From contig JBMORL010000127.1 of assembly GCA_049322335.1 (NCBI GenBank), forward strand, positions 1-47,162: a stretch of DNA of 47,162 bases, written 5' to 3'. The DNA comes from JBMORL01 sp049322335. Its GTDB lineage: Bacteria > Bacteroidota > Bacteroidia > Flavobacteriales_D > UBA2798. The notes under the pieces were generated by a model. That model did no database searches and was not told where the DNA came from. It was given only the letters and a program-made list of their open reading frames with translations. This document shows, in pieces, positions 40,589-47,162 of the stretch. The position numbers and the translations under genes were made by a program. Every line of letters starts with the position of its first letter. Position 1 is the stretch's first letter.

Positions 40589-41959
40589 ATGAAAAAAATA
40601 TTTTTTCAACTCTTTCTTTTTTACAGTAGCATTTTTATAGCAACTGCCCAGGAAAAAATATATACCTGCATCAATGAAAAAGGCGAAAGATTATTTAGTG
40701 TAAAAGCCAAATGGGTGGGTTCTTTTTATGACGGAATGGCTGAAGTGCAAAAAACAGTTTTGGTAAATGGAAAATCATTTTACCGCTACGGATTTGTTGA
40801 CGCAACAGGAAAGCAGGTAATTCCCTGTATATATGAAACGGTGCACTCTTTTTCATTCGGGGTAACATGGGTAAAAGAACCGGGTGTTGACGGATTTTAT
40901 CTTATCAATAAAAAAGGTGAACGGCTCACTTCCAACACCTGGAAAAAAACGGGATATTTTATTGAAGGATTTTGTGAAGTATATGATGAAGAAGGAAAAA
41001 TGGGGTTTGTCAACCGAAAAGGCGAGCTGGTGATTCCCATCGAATATCTTGGCGCATCCTTTTCAGAAGGTTTTGCCTGCGTGATGCCTTATCACTCTAA
41101 AGAAGAAAAATACGGGTTTATCGATACTACAGGAAAAATTATTATTCCTTTTCAATACAAACAAGCCGGAACATCCAGCTTTGAAAATGGTGAATGCCGT
41201 GTACAAATAAATGGCGTAACCTGTCTCATCAATAAAAAAGGAGAAGTGGTATTTAAGCCCACACTTACAAAAAACACGATGGGATTTTACAACGGTCTGA
41301 GTGCAAGCTACACCAACTACAACAACCGCAGTGGCTGGGGATTTTATAACCGGAAAAATGAATGGGTGATAAAACCACAATATGATAATGCCCAATCTTT
41401 TGAAAATGGTTTTTCGGTGGTGGAAAAAGCAAAAAAATACGGGGTGATTGATACCACCGGAAAAATTATTATTCCCATTAAATACGCTTCTCTTTTCGGA
41501 GATCCGGAAGACGGCTGGTGGGGAATGGAAACTGTTTTGAACGGAGATAAAACCTATGTGAAAACAGACGGGACACCTTTTACCAAAGAACCCGTTAAAT
41601 TTCTATCTCCGGCCAACGGCCACAGTCTATTCCCCTATTGCGATATGAATAATAAATTTGGATACCTTACCCGGGCCGGGGAAATTTTTATCAAGGCGCA
41701 ATTTGAACAGGTTTATAGTTTTCAGGAGGGAAAATCATGGATAAGAGGGGAAGCTGAAACATTACCTGTGGCAACAGACGTTTCACCTGATGCGTTTGTA
41801 AAAGAATTTAAAACGGGAGATAAAGTATTGGGAAACTGGAAAGGTGAAGGAACATGGTATCCGGGAACGATAAAAGAAATTACAGAATATTTCTATCTCA
41901 TTTCCTATGATGATGGTGACCAGGAATGGGTGGTGTTTGATATGATAAAGAGGAAATAG
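40589..41959 (+). CDS. exported WG-repeat protein with Tudor-like C-terminal domain
   Basis: A 456-residue protein with a signal peptide (MKKIFFQLFLFYSSIFIATAQ). Residues about 25-395 are WG/KWG-type repeats of the form G-x-(I/V)-D-T-T-G-K-I-I-I-P-x-x-Y, at least seven copies, of a type found in many Bacteroidota surface proteins. The C-terminal 55 residues (F-K-T-G-D-K-V-L-G-N-W-K-G-E-G-T-W-Y-P-G, then Y-D-D-G-D-Q-E-W-V) fit a Tudor/Agenet-like barrel with the aromatic and acidic positions that bind methylated or charged ligands elsewhere. The combination is unusual for an exported protein. The gene ends tail-to-tail with the PI-PLC gene, 1 bp apart. Confidence 0.82.
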   Translation: MKKIFFQLFLFYSSIFIATAQEKIYTCINEKGERLFSVKAKWVGSFYDGMAEVQKTVLVNGKSFYRYGFVDATGKQVIPCIYETVHSFSFGVTWVKEPGVDGFYLINKKGERLTSNTWKKTGYFIEGFCEVYDEEGKMGFVNRKGELVIPIEYLGASFSEGFACVMPYHSKEEKYGFIDTTGKIIIPFQYKQAGTSSFENGECRVQINGVTCLINKKGEVVFKPTLTKNTMGFYNGLSASYTNYNNRSGWGFYNRKNEWVIKPQYDNAQSFENGFSVVEKAKKYGVIDTTGKIIIPIKYASLFGDPEDGWWGMETVLNGDKTYVKTDGTPFTKEPVKFLSPANGHSLFPYCDMNNKFGYLTRAGEIFIKAQFEQVYSFQEGKSWIRGEAETLPVATDVSPDAFVKEFKTGDKVLGNWKGEGTWYPGTIKEITEYFYLISYDDGDQEWVVFDMIKRK

Positions 41960-41960
41960 A

Positions 41961-43178
41961 TTATTCTGTAACGTAATTTTTTTCCGATGAAATTTCTTCA
42001 TAAATAAAAGTTGTATTTAACGGATTTTTCCGGCAGATATTTCCATTTTGAAAAGCAACTTTATAATTACTCCAGCCTGAACCTGCAACTACAGAACGTT
42101 TATCCGGAATATAATAATCTGTAGCAATAAGATGAGCACCGCTTAACAACGCTTTATTCATTCTTTCATAAGAATTCCTGCGGGCTTCTTTGGTGTTGGC
42201 GTCAGCGCGGGTTCGCACCATATAACCCTGTTTGACCAGTTGTTGAATTTCACTGAATTGCCTTTCAGGTTTTTCGAGTTTGATAAATGCGGCTTCGGGT
42301 TTTCCGGGATCGGAATAAGTAAACATTATTCTTCCGGAGAGTGAAAAGTGATTTTCGAGATAATTTTCCTTCACTTTTTTCGGGGCCATAAAAAGGAAAA
42401 TAATTTTTCCACGGGCTTCAGATAGTAACGGCCATTTATTATTTAATACTGCTTCGTTCAATGTTTTGTATTTTCCCCTTATTTTATCCGGAGTAATTAT
42501 TTTTTCAGTGTTTTCACCAAATACCGATTTAATTTCAAGATCGATAGAATCCACCGCGTTTTTGGTAAAGGGAAGTACTTTGCTGCAAAAACGTTTTTTC
42601 ATGAATTTGAGTGCATGAAAATTTTTTGCTTCCACCATTATAAAAAGCGGAAGATGGCCGGGATGTTGATCAGACCATTTTTTAATTACGTGTAATGCTT
42701 CAGTAAAAGTGTAGTGCTGCGTCATGTAATCAAAATCGGGAATGTGCATCAGTTTCATTCCCGGTTTTTTTAGTGCTTCAATTCCCGATTCAGTTTTTTC
42801 ATCAATCATTTTATTCGCTTTTCGCTGGTAAAATAATCCACCGTTGGGATCGTAATAAATATCCAGTTCCAGCCCGCGCATTCCATAAACAGTAAGTTGC
42901 GAATCGAGAGAAGTGTGATGTGAATAGTCCCATGGGCGTTTTAGAAATGCTTTGCACAGAGGATGTTTTGATCTTTTTAGTTCATCATACAATGGTTCAT
43001 ATGTTTTGAGACGATAACTGTTATGCGACATGAATACCTGCACCTGATTAATGCGCAGACTGTCGGCAGGTTGGGAGAAAACCGATGGAGCAAAAAAGAA
43101 CAATACTATCCACAGGCGAAACTTTAGCGATGTTCCGTTGAATAATTTTAAAACCCTATGTTTAACTACCCGCTTCAA
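41961..43178 (-). CDS. secreted PI-PLC-like (calcium-dependent phosphodiesterase) protein
   Basis: A 405-residue protein starting at TTG. The hydrophobic segment around residues 20-35 (FRLWIVLFFFAPSVFSQ) is a signal peptide with an extended n-region, so a later start is possible. The catalytic X-domain-type barrel shows M-S-H-N-S-Y (about 49-54), R-P-W-D-Y-S-H-H-T-S, G-L-E-L-D-I-Y-Y-D, P-L-F-I-M-V-E-A-K and R-T-R-A-D-A-N-T-K-E-A with A-T-D-Y-Y near the end. These match the Ca2+-dependent phosphatidylinositol-specific phospholipase C-like family. The substrate could be phosphoinositides, GPI anchors or another phosphodiester. Export suggests action on environmental lipids. Confidence 0.78.
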   Translation of the reverse strand: MKRVVKHRVLKLFNGTSLKFRLWIVLFFFAPSVFSQPADSLRINQVQVFMSHNSYRLKTYEPLYDELKRSKHPLCKAFLKRPWDYSHHTSLDSQLTVYGMRGLELDIYYDPNGGLFYQRKANKMIDEKTESGIEALKKPGMKLMHIPDFDYMTQHYTFTEALHVIKKWSDQHPGHLPLFIMVEAKNFHALKFMKKRFCSKVLPFTKNAVDSIDLEIKSVFGENTEKIITPDKIRGKYKTLNEAVLNNKWPLLSEARGKIIFLFMAPKKVKENYLENHFSLSGRIMFTYSDPGKPEAAFIKLEKPERQFSEIQQLVKQGYMVRTRADANTKEARRNSYERMNKALLSGAHLIATDYYIPDKRSVVAGSGWSNYKVAFQNGNICRKNPLNTTFIYEEISSEKNYVTE

Positions 43179-43488
43179 TTAATTTTTATGTGTTATTCTG
43201 AATGAATGGTAAAGTTAATTGTTTCCTTTAACAGGAAATCATATAGCTAATCTGAAAACAATTTTAGTTCTGCTTTGTTTATCATCAAAAGAAGGTTAAA
43301 TCATAAATAAATATCCCCATATTAGGTTTCTGTGAATTTAATGCTTATCTTGCAATAATTGAAAAAGAGTACACTCAGATTTTATCTGCTTTAGAAACAG
43401 GTTTCCTTATTTGGCCGGTGCGCTGACTCCCTTTTTTCCAACTAAAAAAATAAAAAATGTCCTGCTTCAGGACAAATACTATCTTATT
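43179..43488. other. non-coding spacer upstream of the desaturase, with leader hairpin
   Basis: No gene is seen. TAACTTTA on the minus strand (43210-43217) is a 7-of-8 match to the -7 consensus for the PI-PLC gene. On the plus strand TAGGTTTC (43323-43330) is a 7-of-8 match for the desaturase, without a clear -33. A perfect 7-bp hairpin, tgtcctg-ctt-caggaca (43458-43474), ends 14 nt before the desaturase ATG and could influence translation. Confidence 0.4.
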
Positions 43489-44565
43489 ATGAAAACAATA
43501 AAATTCTCCAACAAAAACAACACCAATTTTTCTGCCGCGCTAAAAAAAAATGTCAATGATTATTTCACTGCAAACGGCATAACCAAAAAAGGAAATACCG
43601 GTACGGTAATGAAATCAGTGGTAATGATTACCCTGTTCCTCGCTCCATTTGTAGTAATGCTTACTGTTCCGTTAAGCGGGTGGGTAATTTTTCCCCTTTC
43701 GGTGATGATGGGAATCGGCATGTCGGGTATTGGCATGTCGGTGATGCATGATGCAGTTCACGGTTCATTGTCCCGCAAAGGATGGATGAATTCATTATTA
43801 AGCAATACAATGTACCTGCTTGGTGGAAATGTTTTTACATGGAAAGTACAGCATAATTTGCTGCACCATACTTTTACCAATATCGAAGGATTTGACCAGG
43901 ACATTGATTCGAGGAGTATTTTTCGTTTTTCTCCACGCGTGCCATTAAAAAAAATACACCGTTTGCAATTTATCTATGCATTTTTCTTTTACAGCCTGAT
44001 GTCCATTTCCAAATTATTTATGGATTTTTTCAACCTGCATAAATACAACCGCAGAGGAATTGTAAAAGATCAAAAAACCACAGCAGGATTTGAATACTCC
44101 CGTATGATTCTATCCAAACTCGCTTACTTTTTTGTTGCCATCGGGTTTCCGCTTTTATTCAGCAGTTTCAGCTGGTGGATGATACTAATTGGTTTTTTGG
44201 TTATGCATCTTACAGCCGGCATTATCATGAGTGTGATTTTTCAGCTGGCCCATGTTGTAGAAGGAACCGATCTTACTGTTCCCGATAAGGATGGAAACAT
44301 AGAAACCGAATGGGCCATACACGAGCTGCAAACCACTTCTAATTTTGCAAGGAATAATCGTTTGCTTACATGGTATGTTGGAGGATTGAATTTCCAGATC
44401 GAACACCATCTTTTTCCTCACATCTGTCATATTCATTACAAGAATATTTCACCCATAGTAGAGCAAACAGCCAAAGAATTTGGTTTATCCTATAACCTTA
44501 AACCCAGCTTTACCCACGCCATACTATCACATATCCGTGTTTTAAAAGCACTTGGAAACAAATGA
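43489..44565 (+). CDS. membrane fatty-acid desaturase (front-end, QxxHH type)
   Basis: I start at ATG 43489 (358 residues); a TTG-initiated frame extends to 43411 but encodes a poor N-terminus. The three histidine boxes are visible: H-D-A-V-H (about 88-92), H-N-L-L-H-H (about 122-127) and Q-I-E-H-H (near residue 304). Two pairs of membrane helices lie between them. Gln instead of His in the third box marks the front-end/acyl-CoA desaturase subgroup related to linoleoyl-CoA desaturases. It introduces double bases-free double bonds into acyl chains using a diiron site, oxygen and an electron donor not encoded nearby. Proximity to cold-shock genes suggests a role in membrane fluidity. Confidence 0.9.
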   Translation: MKTIKFSNKNNTNFSAALKKNVNDYFTANGITKKGNTGTVMKSVVMITLFLAPFVVMLTVPLSGWVIFPLSVMMGIGMSGIGMSVMHDAVHGSLSRKGWMNSLLSNTMYLLGGNVFTWKVQHNLLHHTFTNIEGFDQDIDSRSIFRFSPRVPLKKIHRLQFIYAFFFYSLMSISKLFMDFFNLHKYNRRGIVKDQKTTAGFEYSRMILSKLAYFFVAIGFPLLFSSFSWWMILIGFLVMHLTAGIIMSVIFQLAHVVEGTDLTVPDKDGNIETEWAIHELQTTSNFARNNRLLTWYVGGLNFQIEHHLFPHICHIHYKNISPIVEQTAKEFGLSYNLKPSFTHAILSHIRVLKALGNK

Positions 44566-44623
44566 AGTTAAGGCATATACAACTATTAAGTAGTATTAAT
44601 TAGGATATGAAGCTCATTTATCG

Positions 44624-44739
44624 TACCTTTGTATTTCTTCATCAGAAGATTGTAGTTCCAATTTGTAGTTTTACGCTCACAACCCGGTTAATCTTACACT
44701 TTTCTTTTCAAGAAACCTCCTGTCGGGAAAACCAACAGG
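44624..44739 (+). promoter_or_regulatory. promoter and long leader of the DEAD-box gene
   Basis: TACCTTTG (44624-44631) is a perfect TAnnTTTG -7 element; the -33 region is weak. Transcription from about 44637 would give a leader of about 134 nt, much longer than others here. It contains a hairpin cctgtcgg-gaaaa-ccaacagg (44719-44739, one mismatch). Long structured leaders are common for cold-induced helicase and csp genes. Confidence 0.5.
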
Positions 44740-44770
44740 CATAACTTATTATTAATTAAATATTGTATTA

Positions 44771-45910
44771 ATGACATTTTCAGATTTAAAACTGATCCAA
44801 CCGCTGACTGAAGCACTGGATCAACTCAGTTATTCGACCCCCACTCCTATTCAACAACAAGCAATCCCACACCTGTTAGAAGGAAAAGATATTTTCGGCT
44901 GTGCACAAACCGGTACCGGAAAAACGGCAGCCTTTGCCCTTCCGGTATTGCAAATGATGACAACAAAAAAAGAGCAGAATACTTCACGAAAAATCAGGGC
45001 GCTTATCCTGGCTCCCACCAGAGAACTGGCGCTGCAGATCAATGAAAGTTTTCGTGATTACGGAAAACAACTTTCACTGAAACACATAACTGTTTTCGGT
45101 GGTGTGTCCCAGCGATCGCAGGTAAGCCTCCTTGTAAAAGGCGTGGATATTCTTATCGCTACACCGGGAAGATTACTCGACCTGATGCAACAGGGATTTA
45201 TACGTCTTGACCACGTAGAACATTTTGTTTTGGACGAAGCCGACCGTATGCTGGATATGGGCTTTATACATGACATTAAAAAAATTATTTCTAAACTTCC
45301 TGCCAAAAAACAATCCATGTTCTTTTCTGCTACGGCAGCTCCCGAAATCATGCAACTGGCCAATGCCATTCTTAAAAATCCGGTAAAAATTTCGGTTGCA
45401 CCTGTGGCCTCTACTCCCGAACTGGTGGAGCAAAGCGTTTACTATGTTCCAAAAGAAAATAAACGATCATTACTGAAATATGTTCTGAAAGACGGAAAAA
45501 TAGAACACGCTCTCGTTTTTACACGCACAAAACGAAGAGCCGACAAAGTAGCACGTGAATTAAATTCATGCGGAATAAAAGCAGAAGCCATTCACGGAAA
45601 TAAATCACAGAGTGCGCGCGAAAGAGCATTAAAAGGATTTAAAAACCGTACGATACGTATTCTGGTAGCCACCGACATTGCTGCACGCGGCATTGATGTG
45701 GATAAACTAACGCACGTTATTAATTACGAATTGCCCGACCAGGCCGAATCCTACGTACACCGCATCGGAAGAACCGGAAGAGCCGGAAGCGGGGGAATTG
45801 CACTTTCATTTTGTGCTGAAGATGAAACAGGTTACCTGAAAGACATCAGCAAACTCATTAAAAAAAATATAGAAGTGGTGAAAACACATCCCTTCTCCGC
45901 CTTGCAATAA
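44771..45910 (+). CDS. DEAD-box ATP-dependent RNA helicase, RhlE-like
   Basis: A 379-residue helicase core without a long C-terminal extension. The Q motif (F-S-D-L...P-T-P-I-Q-Q-Q-A-I), motif I A-Q-T-G-T-G-K-T, Ia P-T-R-E-L-A, Ib T-P-G-R, II D-E-A-D, III S-A-T, V D-I-A-A-R-G-I-D and VI H-R-I-G-R-T-G-R-A-G are complete. It unwinds RNA duplexes in ribosome assembly or mRNA turnover, especially at low temperature. The nearest type is RhlE/CsdA. A 48-bp spacer with a small hairpin separates it from the cold-shock gene, so the two are probably co-transcribed. Confidence 0.94.
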   Translation: MTFSDLKLIQPLTEALDQLSYSTPTPIQQQAIPHLLEGKDIFGCAQTGTGKTAAFALPVLQMMTTKKEQNTSRKIRALILAPTRELALQINESFRDYGKQLSLKHITVFGGVSQRSQVSLLVKGVDILIATPGRLLDLMQQGFIRLDHVEHFVLDEADRMLDMGFIHDIKKIISKLPAKKQSMFFSATAAPEIMQLANAILKNPVKISVAPVASTPELVEQSVYYVPKENKRSLLKYVLKDGKIEHALVFTRTKRRADKVARELNSCGIKAEAIHGNKSQSARERALKGFKNRTIRILVATDIAARGIDVDKLTHVINYELPDQAESYVHRIGRTGRAGSGGIALSFCAEDETGYLKDISKLIKKNIEVVKTHPFSALQ

Positions 45911-45926
45911 AATCAACACATAACAA

Positions 45927-45942
45927 CCGGTTTCAACACCGG
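45927..45942 (+). terminator. small hairpin between helicase and csp genes
   Basis: ccggt (45927-45931) pairs with accgg (45938-45942) around ttcaac. It is followed by an A-rich, not T-rich, stretch, so it is more likely an attenuator, processing site or RNA-stability element than a full terminator. Confidence 0.35.
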
Positions 45943-45958
45943 AAAAAACAAAAACAAA

Positions 45959-46156
45959 ATGACAAAAGGAACAGTTAAATTTTTTAACGAAGCAAAAGGC
46001 TTCGGATTTATTAAAGCAGAAAACGGAAAAGAATTATTCGTCCATGTATCTGCATTAAAGGAAGAAATTCGTGAAAACGATGAAGTGGAATTTGAGGTAG
46101 AAAACGGAAAGAAGGGCTTAAATGCTGTGAACGTTAGTTTGGTGAACCCAAAATAA
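45959..46156 (+). CDS. cold-shock-domain protein (CspA family)
   Basis: A 65-residue single cold-shock domain. It has RNP-1 K-G-F-G-F-I (about 13-18) and RNP-2 L-F-V-H-V-S (about 27-32) in the usual T-K-G-T-V-K-F-F-N-E-A-K frame. It binds single-stranded RNA/DNA as an RNA chaperone. The leader is A-rich (aaaaacaaaaacaaa) before the ATG, typical for the group. It sits between the DEAD-box helicase and rpoD. Confidence 0.95.
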   Translation: MTKGTVKFFNEAKGFGFIKAENGKELFVHVSALKEEIRENDEVEFEVENGKKGLNAVNVSLVNPK

Positions 46157-46205
46157 TTTTCCTTTTTTCCCGGATTTTCTTTTCTTAATTCCCTAATTCA
46201 ACCCT

Positions 46206-47069
46206 ATGCGGCAACTTAAAATAAGTAAATCCATTACCAACAGGGACGCCACTTCCCTTGACAAATACCTGGCCGATATTTCCAAAATTCCGCTGATTAC
46301 AGCCGAAGAGGAAACAATTCTTGCCCAAAAAATAAAAAACGGTGATAACCGCGCCCTTGAAAAACTTACGCTGGCCAATCTGCGTTTTGTTGTTTCGGTG
46401 GCTAAACAATACCAAAACCAGGGATTAAGCCTTGCCGACCTTATCAATGAGGGAAATCTTGGTTTGATAAAAGCCGCCAAACGATATGATGAAACACGTG
46501 GTTTCAAATTTATTTCGTATGCCGTGTGGTGGATCCGCCAATGCATTATGCAAGCCGTATCCGAACAATCGCGCGTGATCCGGCTTCCACTGAATAAAAT
46601 CGGAGTGCTGAGTAAAATAAAAAAAGCACAGGGCGTTTTGGAACAACGGCTCGAACGACAGGCCAGCACTTCTGAAATAGCAGAACTCCTGGAATTACCC
46701 GAGGAAGAAATTGCATTGGCTATTCATTCTTCCAACCGTATTATTTCATCAGATGCCACACTTCCTGGCAACGAAGAACTTACCATCATGGAACTCGTAT
46801 TCAATCCAAGTGAACGAAAACCAGACGATCACCTGATGGAAAAATCGCTGCAGACAGAAATCGGACGCGCTTTGAATACCCTAACGGAGAGAGAAAAAGA
46901 TGTTATTACTTTATTTTACGGAATCGGGAACAACACTTCTTTATCGTTGGGTGAAATAGGTTTGAAATACGATCTCACCCGCGAAAGAGTACGCCAGATA
47001 AAAGAAAAAGCCATCCGGAGACTGAGAATGGCATCGAGAACCAAGGTGTTGCAGACTTATTTGGGGTAA
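46206..47069 (+). CDS. rpoD: primary sigma factor RpoD (SigA), Bacteroidota short form
   Basis: A 287-residue sigma-70 factor. Region 1.2 (LDKYLADISKIPLIT), region 2 (N-L-R-F-V-V-S-V-A-K-Q-Y, D-L-I-N-E-G-N-L-G-L, F-K-F-I-S-Y-A-V-W-W-I-R-Q), region 3 and region 4 with the helix-turn-helix (L-T-R-E-R-V-R-Q-I-K-E-K-A-I-R-R-L) are all present. There is no long region 1.1, as is normal for Bacteroidota RpoD, which reads the TTTG/TAnnTTTG promoters seen in this window. It starts 49 bp after the cold-shock gene. Confidence 0.95.
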   Translation: MRQLKISKSITNRDATSLDKYLADISKIPLITAEEETILAQKIKNGDNRALEKLTLANLRFVVSVAKQYQNQGLSLADLINEGNLGLIKAAKRYDETRGFKFISYAVWWIRQCIMQAVSEQSRVIRLPLNKIGVLSKIKKAQGVLEQRLERQASTSEIAELLELPEEEIALAIHSSNRIISSDATLPGNEELTIMELVFNPSERKPDDHLMEKSLQTEIGRALNTLTEREKDVITLFYGIGNNTSLSLGEIGLKYDLTRERVRQIKEKAIRRLRMASRTKVLQTYLG

Positions 47070-47119
47070 ACCTGTTGTTGAAATAAACCATACTATAATT
47101 TTTCACTCACTTCTACACG

Positions 47120-47153
47120 ATGAAGCGTCCGCCAAACAGGCGATCTGCTTCAT
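47120..47153. repeat. hairpin at the window's right edge
   Basis: atgaagc (47120-47126) pairs with gcttcat (47147-47153), with an inner cgcc/ggcg stem (47130-47133 with 47139-47142). It lies downstream of rpoD and may be a terminator or another dispersed palindrome. The window ends before its context can be judged. Confidence 0.4.
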
Positions 47154-47162
47154 TGGTAGCCC

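Noticed and set aside
1..47162. tRNA or rRNA genes
   Set aside because: No cloverleaf with a TTCRANY-type arm or rRNA-like segment was noticed while reading both strands.

Overview
The window looks like chromosome from a member of the Bacteroidota, probably a gliding or type IX-secreting lineage in the Flavobacteriia/Sphingobacteriia/Cytophagia range. Four things point there: a gldK-gldL-gldM-gldN(-gldO) type IX secretion/gliding locus with a PorP/SprF-like gene; Bacteroidota-type promoters (TTTG about 19 nt upstream of TAnnTTTG) with A-rich leaders that mostly lack Shine-Dalgarno sequences; the short 287-residue RpoD; and the gene order miaB - sigma54 activator - lptE - TPR protein - secG - groES - groEL. 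No tRNA, rRNA, CRISPR array, transposase or integrase was seen.

Layout. 1-670: repeats, a strongly structured intergenic segment and a small lipoprotein. 700-2814: comEC. About 2821-5566: three AT-rich orphan genes, all on the minus strand, separated by long folded palindromes that follow the integron attC rule. I read this as an integron gene-cassette array without an integrase (CALIN-like), starting 6 bp after the comEC stop. 5756-7345: two hypothetical envelope proteins. 7433-14493: plus-strand run of an M61 peptidase, tatC, an AhpD-like protein, a DUF5686 outer-membrane protein, lptB and a DUF2071 protein. 14805-28455: minus-strand block holding porP/sprF, gldK, gldL, gldM, gldN, gldO, an ABC-F ATPase, a RprX/RprY-like two-component system, a lipoprotein and a TPR/beta-propeller/OmpA-like protein resembling PorE. 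28592-32199: an arginase-fold protein with altered metal ligands and topA. 32403-39115: miaB to groEL. 39162-43178: a VWA protein, a WG-repeat protein with a Tudor-like tail, and a PI-PLC-like secreted enzyme. 43489-47069: fatty-acid desaturase, DEAD-box helicase, cold-shock protein and RpoD, a set suggesting cold or envelope adaptation.

How the genes work together. GldK/GldN form the periplasmic ring and GldL/GldM the inner-membrane motor of the type IX secretion system. PorP/SprF and the PorE-like protein are probable outer-membrane or cell-wall partners, and the linked two-component system is a candidate regulator. LptB, LptE, TatC, SecG and GroESL add general envelope-biogenesis functions.

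The two most unusual signals are (1) the cassette array beside comEC, in which the first bases of each cassette are complementary to the first core site of its own attC, and (2) three perfect AGGAGGT Shine-Dalgarno motifs at an exact 16-nt period just before gldK, in a lineage whose genes otherwise lack such motifs. All functional assignments rest on motif reading and remembered family features; no database search was run.
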